The notes beneath the pieces were generated by a model that made no database searches, was not told the DNA's origin, and was given only the letters and a program-made list of their open reading frames with translations. 64,000 bases of DNA. It comes from Cloeon dipterum (lineage: Eukaryota > Arthropoda > Insecta > Ephemeroptera > Baetidae). This document shows, piece after piece, positions 16,949 through 30,673 of the stretch. A program made the position numbers and the translations under genes. Where the stretch lies: the NCBI RefSeq assembly GCF_949628265.1, contig NC_088786.1:27115681-27179680 (forward strand). Reading direction: 5' to 3'. Positions within the stretch are counted from its first letter, which is position 1; each line of letters starts with the position of its first letter.

Positions 16949-18574
16949 ATGACAACATTCAGGTGCTCTCAGATGATGGCCTCAGTGCTTGCAAGAAGCG
17001 GCGGAAGGCTTGGATATCCGACCAACCGGAATGGTCAAACAAAACACAGAAATTCATCAACACAAGCAGAACCTGATCTACAAACTCCACAGCAACAGAG
17101 TTGCAGGAATAGAATGCATGCTTGGCAAATCCACGGCTTTGGAGGAATTGATCAGCTAAACTTGACTGACTCTGAGCGAATTCCAAAATTACTCCGACCA
17201 AATGAAGTGATTGTGCAGATGAAATTTACATCAGTTAATCCCATTGACACTGCAATGATTGGTACATATTTTTTTATTAATACAAACCTCATCGAATAAA
17301 ATTCGAATACAAAAATTTCTTATATTTACAGGAGGATACGGAAGCGCATTACTTGGATTTGTGAGACAGGCTGAAGAGTTTGTCTTAAAGAATGCTGAGT
17401 CAGAAATCAGCTCTTTGGAATTTCCAATCACTTTAGGACGTGATTTCGTTGGGGAAATAGTTGAATGTGGAACTCAAGTGAGGCACCTTCAAATCGGCGA
17501 TGTTGTTTGTGGAGCTGTTCCCCCTTTTAACAAAGGCACCCACTCTCAATACGTAGCTGCTTGTGCAAATTATGTAAGTCAAATGAGAACAAGCTATCCT
17601 GTTATTAAAAGCAAGATTTTATCCCTATTAAAAATTGAGCTGGCTTTAAGAAAGCCCAGGGGCTGAGTTTTAGCACAGCCTTTTTGGGGCCTCTGCACCT
17701 GTCATCTCATCAGTTAGCTTTCGCAACTGAACTCCTTTTGTTCATTTGAAACCCTTAATTGCAGGTGGTGAAAAAGCCAGATTCTATGGAAAACTGGGTT
17801 GCAGCTTGCATCCCGTATGCTGGACTTACTGCTTGGTCTGCGCTATGGGCACCATTTGCGGCACAGGTCTGGCCACAGACTAAGGTTTTAGTGCTTGGAG
17901 GCTCAGGAGGGGTTGGTTCAATTGCTGTTCAAATGCTGAGGGCTTGGGGAAGCAGGGTAAATTATATCTACTTGCAAATTATTAATTAATTAATTAAAGG
18001 AAATTCTTCTAATTCAGGTGGTAGCAACTTGCAAAACAGATGCTGTCCCAACCTTGGAGTCATTTGGTCTGGAAGCTGTTCTAGATTACACAAGTCCTGA
18101 TTTTGCTAGAGATGTTAAACTGTGCGGACCGTGAGTGAAAAAAGGCGTATAACTGAAATAGTTCATAATGTCACATTGTACCCAAGGTATGACGTGATTC
18201 TGAATGCGGCCGGCCTTCCTGGCACACCCCACATGGACAGTATCAAAGAGTGGAAACTGGCTCGGTACATCACCCTATCTCCTCCACTTCTCAGCAACTC
18301 TGACAGTCTTGGTGTACCATTTGGTACTGTGAAAAGTGTGTTAGACGCTTCAGCGAAAAATTTTGAGTCCTTGAAGTCTAAGGGCGCGATTACCCAGTGG
18401 GGATTCTTTGCTCCTTCTCAAACTGGGCTGAAGCAATTAATGCGGCTAGTGAATGAAGGGAAAGTGAAACCATTGGTACACAAGAAGTTTAAGTTTTCCG
18501 AGCTTCCTCTTGCTTACAAATGTCAGCAGGAAGGTCATGTCAGAGGGAAGATAATAGTTGAAATGGATATGTAA
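16949..18574 (+). CDS. RTN4IP1: RTN4IP1-type mitochondrial NADPH oxidoreductase, copy 1
   Basis: Five exons join in phase (intron phases 1,0,0,2): 16949-17261, 17332-17573, 17765-17956, 18018-18130, 18187-18574. The 415-residue product is near the length of human RTN4IP1 (396). It belongs to the medium-chain dehydrogenase/reductase, quinone-oxidoreductase-like group: an N-terminal GroES-like fold with TLGRDFVGEI, then a Rossmann fold whose nucleotide loop reads LGGSGGVGSIAVQML. The first 50 residues are rich in Arg, Ser and Thr with no acidic run, consistent with mitochondrial import. The vertebrate protein is mitochondrial and linked to coenzyme Q synthesis and respiratory-chain function; the same job here is inferred. 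The gene is followed 78 bp later by a second, diverged copy on the same strand. Confidence 0.94.
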
Positions 18575-18590
18575 ATTTTATATGGTTAAA

Positions 18591-18596
18591 AATAAA
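18591..18596 (+). terminator. RTN4IP1 copy 1 poly(A) signal AATAAA
   Basis: A canonical AATAAA sits 17 bases after the stop codon of copy 1 and about 55-60 bases before the first possible start of copy 2. Confidence 0.65.
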
Positions 18597-18651
18597 ATGC
18601 TTTATTAAGATTGTTGTTTACGTTAAAAATTTCCCTGCTGGTTATGCAGAG

Positions 18652-20006
18652 ATGCGCAGAGATAATGACAGTGACTCATCAGTTCTGCTCCCACCATATT
18701 TTTTTCGTGTGGTTTCCTACACAGACCAAATCCGCCTGAAAACATTGTCAGTTAAAATGCATTCCTGGTGCATAAGCAACTTTGGAGGCCCTGAGCAATT
18801 TTGGCTGAACGTTGAAGATGTGGATCTACCTGCCCCTGGTTTAAATGAGGTTTTGATTAAAACCGTGGCGCACTCCATAAACCCAATAGACGAAAAAATG
18901 CTAGGTGAAATAGGGCGTACTTAAGTTAACCTTATTTCAACAGTTTTAATATGTGACAGGTGGATATGGAAACAGCATCATGAGTAAATTTCGGAGCTTC
19001 CCTATCATCCTTGGTCGGGACTTTGTCGGTGAAGTGTTGAAGAACGGCAATGGCGTTTCTAAGGTGAACGTAGGCGACAAAGTTTGGGGAGTTGTTCCAC
19101 TAAATAAAAAAGGCGCTCTCTCCACACATATTATTGTGCATCAGGATCATGTAAAATTTCATAGAGCACAGCATCCAATCCATTTATAAATTTTATTTAA
19201 CTAGATGACCAAAAAACCAGAGGTCTTAGATGCCATGGAGGCAGCCTGTTTGCCATTTGCCGGGCTCACAGCTTGGTCTGTGCTGTGGTCGCCAAGCTTG
19301 GGGAGAAACAAACCTAAGGTGCTTGTGTTGGGTGGATCTGGAGGAGTTGGTTCAATTGCGGTGCAAATGCTCAAGGCCTGGGGCTGCAGGGTACATTTTT
19401 ATAAACTGCAGAAAAAAATTAAGTAGCTTAATTTAGGTCGTTACTACCTGTAGCACTGATGCAGTTACTCGACTCAACTCTTTGGGACTGCACAAGGTCA
19501 TTGATTACAAGAGCAATGAATACAAACAGCAAGTTATCACTAACGGACCGTAAGAAAATTTGAAATTCATATCCGTGTTTGCGTAACAACTCATTTTTAG
19601 TTACGACTTAATCTTCAACTCTGCTGGCATTGAAGGACTGCCCCACGAAGAGTGCTTAAAAAAATGGAGTTTGGCCAAGTATGTGACCATTACGCATCCG
19701 ATGATGAAGAATGCTGACCAATTTGGGCTTGTGCTGGGGATGTTTAAAAGCTTGATTGAGTTTGTCTCTGCCAACGTGTACACCCTAATTACCAAAGGTG
19801 CGATTGTAAAGTGGGGAATGGTTACTCCATGCAAAGAAGGAATGGACGCTCTCACCCTGTTGGCTAACGATGGGAAGATCCAGCCTCAGATACACAAAGT
19901 TTTCAAATTCTCTGAGATTCCTTCTGCATTTAATTGCCAACAAGAAGGACATCTCAGGGGTAAAATTGTGATCCAAATGGACGAAGATTTACTTAAAACT
20001 GAATAA
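18652..20006 (+). CDS. RTN4IP1-type oxidoreductase, copy 2 (tandem paralogue)
   Basis: Five exons join in phase with the same intron phases as copy 1 (1,0,0,2): first exon to 18904, then 18960-19150, 19205-19390, 19437-19549, 19601-20006. Two starts are possible: Met at 18652 (382 residues) or Met at 18757 (347 residues), the latter aligned with the MHAW/MHSW start of the conserved domain. The GroES-like ILGRDFVGEV and Rossmann LGGSGGVGSIAVQML motifs are intact, so the enzyme is probably active. Compared with copy 1, exon 2 is 17 codons shorter (a segment before the GRDF motif is lost), exon 3 is two codons shorter, and the N-terminal extension is unrelated. A possible splice acceptor (ACAG at 18721-18724) lies between the two starts, so the shorter form is plausible. 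Whether this copy reaches mitochondria is unclear. Confidence 0.9.
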
Positions 20007-20012
20007 TATTGC

Positions 20013-20028
20013 ATTAAAATCCTTTATT
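20013..20028. terminator. Interleaved poly(A) signals of RTN4IP1 copy 2 and FAM76
   Basis: ATTAAA on the plus strand (20013-20018) follows the copy 2 stop by a few bases. TTTATT (20023-20028) reads AATAAA on the minus strand and is the nearest signal after the FAM76 stop at 20266. The two convergent transcripts would overlap at their ends. Confidence 0.55.
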
Positions 20029-20265
20029 AAAATTAATGAGACAGGTCAATTAAAATTGTAGCGGCTGATTTCAAAAATAGATCCAATTAGAAGTTTCAAT
20101 GAACGTTTGAAATTCGAGCTATTCATGCCAGACAAGCAATTTGGAATTAACCGCATTAGAATGAGGCAGTGATCTTCACTGTTGAGATTACAAAACTATT
20201 TTTCTCGTTGAAACCTCAGAATATCTGATTATAGCAGTACTGTTTTTTCTTTAAAAAACCCGGAT

Positions 20266-23660
<3,395 letters not shown>

Positions 23661-24360
23661 TTCGCTGGGTGAATGAATAGGCCGGATTGAGCAAAAAACT
23701 TAAAAATCCAAAAAAATTTAGTTTCGACTCTAACCCAAACAACCGAGTTTAGTAAGAAGCTTCAGCAGCAAACACCAAAGCAGTCAAGGTACGATTGATG
23801 CTATGCTACCATACGCAAACGCATGTGAAACGGCAATCGGCGAAAACTGACTAATCTTAACCTCTTTGGATGCTAGGGGTTTATTTACGCAAGAGATGAT
23901 ACAACGCCATTTAAATATTATAAAATTGGTAAATGTGTATTGAGAATTAATTTCAAGATGGCTTCCTGTCATAGCTCACTTGACCAAGAATATTAAGTGT
24001 ACTCTCTACTTCTGCTAGAGGGCTTCTCTCTTCTGATTGGTCCGATTGTGCCATCGGCCATATGGGTGCTGTTTTGAAACGGAACGCGGTACATACTGGT
24101 ACATACATAGGTGTAGGCCTGTATTATTATTTACAAGAGCTCATAAATAAAATATTAGGTGCATAACAAAGGTATGTATAATATTTCTCAGATAACGCGC
24201 ATAAATAAATGATTATGAAGTATATTTTTGTTGCAATTTTGTGTGATATTACACAACAATAGAGAACATTAGGAAAATTACACAAAATATCTTCCAAACT
24301 TAACCAGTCTTATTGTTTTCTTTCAGGAACATTGGTAAAAGAGTATTATAAAAGACAAAA
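23661..24360. promoter_or_regulatory. Divergent promoter region of FAM76 and QRSL1
   Basis: Two genes face away from each other across 700 bp. At 24033-24042 CTGATTGGTC is an inverted CCAAT box with the full NF-Y-like flank. A 9-base direct repeat GGTACATAC follows at about 24088-24106. Both lie in the more GC-rich stretch 24000-24120, which is the best guess for the shared core. Binding is not shown by sequence alone. Confidence 0.5.
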
Positions 24361-26362
24361 ATGATTTCTCGTGCATCTGGAATGACAATAAAACAGGTGA
24401 CCTGATAATTATTTTATGGAGAATTAATAAATATTCGTTGTATTCATATTCGCAGCTTTCTAAGGAGTTGCAAGATATGACTATTGCTCCAACAAAATTG
24501 TGTGAGGCGTCATTGAAAAGGATTAAGAATTCTGAATACCTGAATAATTTTATAACTATTTCAAAAGAGCTTGCTCATGAGCAGGCTCTAGCTTCTGAAA
24601 AACTAATCAAAGCAGGTTAAATCCTTTTTTAATAAAAGATTATGTTTGGTAAGTCTGAAAGGTGACAATATTCGTTACAGGAGAAACTCGAAGTCCACTG
24701 GAAGGGTTGCCTGTAGCTGTAAAAGATAATTTCTGCACCAAAAACATTAGGACTTCTTGCGCCTCGAAAATGCTTGAAAATTTTATCCCGACTTACAATG
24801 CAACGGTTGTACAAAAATTGGTTGACCATGGTGCTGTAATTGTTGGAAAAACCAACATGGATGAATTTGCAATGGGGTAGAAATAAAATTTCTTGAAAAT
24901 GAGATGCAGAAATTAAAGTTTGAACTTGTTAGATCTGGAGCGGTGGACTCTGCCTTTGGCCCAACAAAAAATATTTGGAAAACACCAAGTGGACACTTGA
25001 AAGTAAATACATTTCAAGGAAACCAAACCAAAGCAGTAGATGAAGATAAGGATTGGTTCATTGCGGGTGGCAGTTCAGGAGGAAGCGCTGCAGCTGTTGC
25101 TTCTGGAGCCTGTGTTGCGTAAATAGTCAAACTTCCCAGTGATGGCATTTCCTCTAACCAGAAGCTCTGCAGGGCCCTTGGCTCGGACACAGGAGGATCA
25201 ACAAGAATCCCCGCCGCCTATTGCGGCATTGTGGGGCTGAAACCAACGTATGGCCTTTTATCCCGTCATGGACTTATTCCTCTTGTCAATTCCATGGATG
25301 TGCCGGGAATCTTAACAAGAAATGTAGACGACGCCACTTTAATTTTCAGTAAACAAAAACACAGCAAATCGTAAATGAATGTCAATATTAAAGGATAATT
25401 TAGATTTGCTTGCTGGTTGGGACCCGAAAGACTCTACGACTGTCCAAGAAGATTTTGAGCCAATTGATTTGGAATCAGACTTCAACTTGCGCAACATCAC
25501 AATAGGAATCCCTCAAGAATATCACAGTCCAGGCATTGACGCCCAAGTTTTGAATTCTTGGAGCAGCGTCACCACTCTGCTGGAAAAGCTGGGAGCCACA
25601 ATTGTTCCTGTAGGTCAGGTTGATATTTACCAAAGCTAAAAATTAATAAAAAGTTGTTTCAAGGTTTCGCTGCCTCACACAAAGTACTCAATTGCCTGCT
25701 ATTCGATTTTAAACCACTGTGAAGTGGCAAGTAACATGGCGCGATACGACGGCATCGAGTATGGTTTGAGATCTGCGGAGCAGCAATCAACTGAAGAGAT
25801 GTTCGCAATGTCAAGAAGTCAGGGGTTCAACCAAGTTGTCCGGGGAAGAGTCATCTCTGGCAATTATTTTCTGCTTAGCAGGTTGGCCAATTGCTGTTAA
25901 TTTTGAATCTAAACTATTTTAAATCGATTGTAGGAACTATGAAAACCATTTCATGCAAGCCCTCCGATTGCGCCGGCTGATTGCAAACGATTTTCTCAAC
26001 GTGTGGGCCAATGGTGTGGATTTGCTTTTGACGCCAGTCACTCTAGGAGAGGCTCCACGGTTCTCAGAATTCACATTAAAGGACAACAGAGAGCAGTGTG
26101 CCACTCAAGATTATTGCACTCAGCCAGCCAATCTAGCAGGTATACAGAATTATTTTACGTGCAATGATATGAGTAAACTGGAGTTAAATCGTTTATAGGT
26201 TGCCCTGCTATCTCGATTCCCACTCAACTGTCAGAAAACGGTATGCCGCTTGGACTGCAACTTCTAGCTCCAAATTTTGGTGAGCGAATTTTGCTCAATG
26301 TAGCAAAAACCATAGAGACTGAAGTCAATTTTCCTAAACTGTTGTTCGACGATGGAATTTAG
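24361..26362 (+). CDS. QRSL1: Mitochondrial glutamyl-tRNA(Gln) amidotransferase subunit A
   Basis: Nine exons join in phase: 24361-24396, 24456-24615, 24681-24876, 24933-25118, 25173-25348, 25404-25609, 25664-25881, 25934-26139, 26199-26362, giving 515 residues (human QRSL1 528). It is the amidase subunit of the GatCAB complex, which converts Glu-tRNA(Gln) to Gln-tRNA(Gln) in mitochondria. The amidase triad is visible: Lys80 in VAVKDNF, cis-Ser178 in the [10 protein letters not shown] block, and nucleophile Ser202 in GSDTGGSTR. The spacing of 24 between the two serines matches bacterial GatA. The region between [10 protein letters not shown] and the amidase block carries the extra segment seen in animal QRSL1. 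A tiny first exon of 12 codons makes the start less certain than the rest; it is the only upstream Met that splices in phase. Confidence 0.94.
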
Positions 26363-26375
26363 AAAGTATGAATTT

Positions 26376-26414
26376 AATAAAGACGTAATTTGATCATGGA
26401 TACTTTAGTTTATT
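26376..26414. terminator. Facing poly(A) signals of QRSL1 and Nopp140
   Basis: AATAAA at 26376-26381 (plus) is 14 bases after the QRSL1 stop. TTTATT at 26409-26414 reads AATAAA on the minus strand and lies about 120 bases after the Nopp140 stop at 26532. The two 3' ends therefore meet within about 40 bp. Confidence 0.6.
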
Positions 26415-26531
26415 GGAAGCTCCTCACTGCCAACTTGCACAAAAATAAATCTACAAATGCTTGCCAACTCACATTATGAGGTAAACGTGAAGCACAAAAC
26501 AATCAAAGTAGAAGCGCGGGTGGTTAACGCA

Positions 26532-29500
26532 TTAATCAAATTTGATGGAGTTCACTGTTGTTGAAATGAGGCCACCCCGGTAGCTTCCTCTTTTCTTTTT
26601 TGTCTTCTCAGCACGGAACGATTTCCCTTTTGTGCACTTCAGGTCCTTGTTGGCTTTCTCGCCCCATGATCCACGAGCACCTCTCTGCAATCGCGCAATC
26701 AGTCAAATTTTATTTTTTTATTTACGGCAGGGCCGGGCGTCTGTTGGTGTCCTACTCCACTACCCCCTCTGCCGCTCCCCCAACCACCCCGATTACCAGG
26801 GCTGTGTCCTCTCCCGCCCCATTGGCCAGGGCCGCCTCCCCTTCCACCTCTCTGCCCAAAGTCTCTGCTCTGACCACGACCACCCCACTGGCCGCGGCCG
26901 CCACCCCTGGACCCCCGGAAGCCACCGCTTCCCTTCTTCTGTTCCTCACTGTAAACCCCAAGATATCCTCGCTTCCCAGCCAGAATTTGAACATCTTTCC
27001 CGAATTTGTAACCCTTCCCCGCCCCATAGCCTGAGCCTTCTACTAAAGGGAATCCGGGAGCGAGCTCTTCGTCACCACCGCTCTGCAACCATAACAACAC
27101 TGGTGTGACCAACAGACAACCCTTCCGCCCAGTCAAATTGACTTGGATGTAGTTGATTTTATCTTGTTACCTTTGCCTCAAAAGAGTTGTTGGCCAGTCT
27201 AGGATCAATTTCGACCTCTTCCTCTCTGACTCTCTTGAAAGGAACAGCAGCACCCTGGTATATCAGATTTAAATAATTTCATCTACTCAATATGCATGGC
27301 AAAATTACCTTCTTCCCTGCTGCTGCAGCTTTAGGTTTGCCTGTTACAGGAGAATCTACAGCAATCTTTTTCTGTAAAGAGAATTAAATCAATTATATAG
27401 GTCAGGATATTAAATTAGCAAAATACCTCTGGAGGTGCATCTGCTGAATCAAGTTTTCTCTTTAATCCTTTTGCTTTTGGCTTTTCTTCCTCATTAGTGT
27501 CACTCTTTCCATTTACTTTTGGTTCTTCCTCATCTACAAGATACAAAAATTCAGAAAATTATTTTAAAACCAATTGGCGCAACATACCTGAAGATTCCTC
27601 TTCACTTGAGCTCTCTTCTTTCATGGCTGGAGCTGGGGATTTCTGTGCCGCAACTTTCTTTTTGGCAGCTTCATCTTCTGAGGATTCCTCTTCAGACGAT
27701 GACTCTTCTTTAGATGCTGGCACAAACGCTATTTTAGCGATTGGCTTGCTCGCAGCAGCTGGTTTTGCTGCTGGCTTCGGTTGGGCTGCTTCCTCTTCTG
27801 ACGATTCTTCCTCGCTGGAGCTCTCCTGTTTCTTTTGAACAGCCGCTTTTTTGGCTGGCTGAGCAGCAACAGGTTTCTTTGGCTCTTCTTCATCTGAGGA
27901 ATCTTCCTCGCTCGAACTATCCTTCTTTACTGGCGTCGCCTTTGCTACTGGCGCTGCCTTCTGCGGCACTGCAGGCTTCTTTGCTGGTGGCTCATCTTCC
28001 TCTGAAGACTCTTCACTGGAGCTCTCCTTAGCAGGAGTTTTCTTTGCAGCTACAGCAGGCGCTGCCTTGACAGATGGAGCGGGTTTTTTGACTACAATTG
28101 TCATCCCCTCTTCGTCAGAAGAGTCCTCTTCACTAGAAATCTCCTTCTTCGCAGCTGGAGTTGCCGCTTTCTTCACAGCTGGAGTCGGCGCTTTCTTGGT
28201 AGCAGGAGTGGCTGCTTTTACAGCTGGTTTTGCAGGGGTCTTTTTAGCAGCTTCCTCATCTTCGGAGGAATCATCTTCGCTGGAACTCTCCTTCTTCGCA
28301 GCTGGAGTTGGCGCTTTCTTCACAGCTGGAGTCGGCGCTTTCTTGGCTGCAGGAGTGGCTGCTTTTACAGCTGGTTTTGCAGGGGTCTTTTTAGCAGCTT
28401 CCTCTTCTTCAGAGGAATCTTCTTCACTGGAACTTTCTTTTTTGGCTGCTGGTGTTGGCGCTTTCTTGGCTGCAGGAGTGGTCGCTTTCACAGCTGGTTT
28501 TGCAGGAGTCTTATTAGCAACTTCCTCTTCTTCAGAGGAATCATCTTCGCTGGAGCTTTCCTTCTTCGCAGCTGGAGTGGGCGCTTTCTTTGCAGCAGGA
28601 GTGGCCACTTTTACAGCTGGTTTTGCAGGAGTCTTATTAGCAACTTCCTCTTCTTCGGAGGAATCCTCTTCGCTGGAGCTTTCCTTCTTCGCAGCTGGAG
28701 TGGGCGCTTTCTTTGCAGCAGGAGTAGCCGCTTTCTTGGCAGCAGGAGTGGCCACTTTTACAGCTGGTTTTGCAGGAGTCTTATTAGCAACTTCCTCTTC
28801 TTCGGAGGAATCATCTTCGCTGGAGCTTTCCTTCTTCGCAGCTGGAGTAGGCGCTTTCTTTGCAGCAGGAGTGGCCGCTTTCACAGCTGGTTTTGCAGGG
28901 GTCTTTTTAGTAACTTCCTCTTCTTCAGAGGAATCTTCCTCGCTTGAACTCTCCTTTTTGGCTGCAGGAGTTGGTGCCTTCTTGGCAGAAGGCGTTTGCG
29001 CCTTCGCTGCTGGCTTCACCAGTTGCTTCTTAGGAGCATCATCTTCGTCAGAAGAATCTTCTTCGCTTGAACTCTCCTTTTTAGCGGCAGCAGGCGCATT
29101 TTTAGCAGCAGGTGTTGCTACTTTGGGTGTAGGTTTAGCAGGAATATTCACTACCTCCTCGTCCGAAGAATCCTCATCGCTGGAGCTTTCTTTTTTCTTT
29201 GTAGCTGGCACCGCGGCAGGCTTGGCAGGTGCCTTTGCGGGAGCCTTTTTCACAGTTTCCTCCTCTTCTGAGGAATCATCGCTGTCTGAGCTCTCAGCTG
29301 GTTTCTTGGAAGCAGGGGTGGTAGCTTTAGCTGGTGTTGCTTTAGCTGGCGCTTTTGGCGCAGCAGCTGCAATTGATTTTGCAAGATTTGCCTTCTTCGG
29401 CGCCTCATCCTCACTAGAATCTTCTTCGCTAGAACTGTCTTTCTGAGTCACGGGTTTTTTAGCTAGGTGTCCGTTCGTGATTGGTTTCTTCTTCGGCTCA

Positions 29501-30229
29501 GGTTCACTCTCTTCAGAAGAATCTGCAAACACGTTCAGATGAATATAACAGCTAATAATAATAAAGTAAGCATTTCACCATCATCATCTGATTTTTCCAA
29601 AGTAGCAAGAAGATTCTTCTTCAGCGGAGATGATCTAAATGACAAATTTGTTTTGATTAGATTTATCTATAGTTGATTTTCGATCGGAAGAAACTTACGA
29701 GAGAAAGAAGTTGATTACATCCAACAGCTTTGGTGAGCTATGCGTCAGTGGTTTCTGAAATTAAATATCAGAAGTGAAAAATGTTGCACTGAATTAGAGA
29801 AAATACAATGTATGTATATTAATGTATAATGTATGATTCTGTAAAAAATGAATGTGTCTACATATATGTATTTTGGTATTTTCTAATATTTCGTGAATGG
29901 GTGAAATAAATTCAGTTTTACAAGCAAATCTCTTGCATTTAAAATAAATGAAATATTATTACTAAAAATTAAAGTCATTATAATCGGCACTACACGTGGT
30001 GTGCGGCATTGTTTTCATTCGAGGTGGCTGGTATTGACTGATAGCGGCTTTTGTGTAAATTGATTAGTTAGAGCGATTAAACGAAATAATAACTTAAGAA
30101 AACTTTACAGCGAGGTGAACCTACCGCTGAGGTCTTATCCTTGTAAATTTGAGCGATCGTCTTGTCCGTCGAGCTCAGTAAATAATCGTAAACTAGGGAA
30201 GGCGTGATTTTATCCGCTTGCGAGGCCAT
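26532..30229 (-). CDS. Nopp140: Nopp140 (NOLC1), nucleolar phosphoprotein, canonical-tail isoform
   Basis: Eight exons join in phase (minus order): 30229-30125, 29754-29699, 29634-29579, 29522-27588, 27533-27427, 27371-27309, 27254-27171, 26684-26532, giving 852 residues. Residues 1-53 form the N-terminal LisH-like region. Residues 73-717 (one 1,935-nt exon) are alternating acidic serine clusters ([12 protein letters not shown] type, CK2 sites) and basic Ala/Lys/Pro linkers, the hallmark of Nopp140. The C terminus contains [46 protein letters not shown] and NSIKFD, which match the conserved SRP40/NOLC1 C-terminal domain. The family is a chaperone for box C/D and H/ACA snoRNPs in nucleoli and Cajal bodies. 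Exon 7 can instead splice to the RGG exon at 27082-26699. The gene is head-to-head with POLR3D. Confidence 0.94.
26699..27082 (-). CDS. Nopp140: Alternative RGG-type C-terminal exon of Nopp140
   Basis: After exon 7 (ending NNSFEAK, phase 0), the acceptor GGTTGCAG leads into a 127-codon open frame starting [16 protein letters not shown]. It continues into [10 protein letters not shown], then a glycine/arginine-rich RGG domain ([15 protein letters not shown] and similar), and stops at 26699. Joined to exons 1-7 it gives a 929-residue isoform. It matches the known fly Nopp140-RGG versus Nopp140-True arrangement, where the RGG tail is dispensable for the canonical chaperone domain. The canonical tail exon lies 15 bp beyond the stop, with its own acceptor, so the two tails are alternatives. 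RGG tails generally bind RNA and are arginine-methylated. Transcript evidence is not available here. Confidence 0.85.
   Translation of the reverse strand, partial: SGGDEELAPGFPLVEGSGYGAGKGYKFGKDVQILAGKRGYLGVYSEEQKKGSGGFRGSRGGGRGQWGGRGQSRDFGQRGGRGGGPGQWGGRGHSPGNRGGWGSGRGGSGVGHQQTPGPAVNKKIKFD
27600..29520 (-). repeat. In-frame tandem repeats in the Nopp140 acidic/basic domain
   Basis: The central exon consists of repeated units of about 40 codons: an acidic serine run followed by a linker such as [18 protein letters not shown]. Units between about 28200 and 28980 are nearly identical at DNA level, differing by a few bases and by insertion or loss of an 8-codon piece ([16 protein letters not shown] type). 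Flanking units are more diverged. Confidence 0.9.
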
Positions 30230-30673
30230 GCTGCTCGACGCTAAAAGAGAGAAATCAATGTTAGTTTCGTTCTCTGCCGCAAGGATCGTGGCTTCGTGGC
30301 CCTGGTCACATGGTCATGTCCTGACCAATGAACAGTCGCCTCCAACAGTTTTTTGATACCCTCCTTGACGGTGACGGCAGCTGCTTGAGCTGCGTGTAAA
30401 TTTGGTAAAGTGAACACATGGGCTGTGTGGCTGTGTTTACAATTTTTCTACCGATGATTTCGCAGCCGTTTTCCGAGATATTTGAACTCTAATCAAATAT
30501 TTAGCATCGGCCAAGGTATGAAAATAAATTGAGGCTAATCTTTTGCTTTCACTTGCTATATTCATGTGGAAAAATATTGCAAACATTTTGACAGCTCCAC
30601 GACGACCACTTTAGTTTCAAAATTCACTTTTCATGTGCTGACCACCTCACTAATTTTTTATCTCACCAGACCC
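30230..30673. promoter_or_regulatory. Divergent promoter region of Nopp140 and POLR3D
   Basis: The start codons of two divergent genes are 444 bp apart. For POLR3D a likely non-coding first exon ends at a good donor (CCAAG|GTATGA, 30515) and is joined to the acceptor before the start codon (CACCAG, about 30669). TGGTCACA at 30303-30310 matches the core of the housekeeping promoter element known in flies as motif 1. No TATA box is evident. Confidence 0.55.

Noticed and set aside
25340-25410. An apparent in-frame stop and an extra Met start within QRSL1.
   Set aside because: A 55-nt intron (25349-25403, phase 1) restores the conserved DDATLIF...[10 protein letters not shown] block; the Met at 25379 is intronic.
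28067-29446. A 459-codon open frame on the plus strand, opposite the Nopp140 repeats.
   Set aside because: It is the antisense of the repetitive Ser/Glu/Ala/Lys codons, which rarely give stops on the other strand. Its protein is a mirror of the repeats with no domain.
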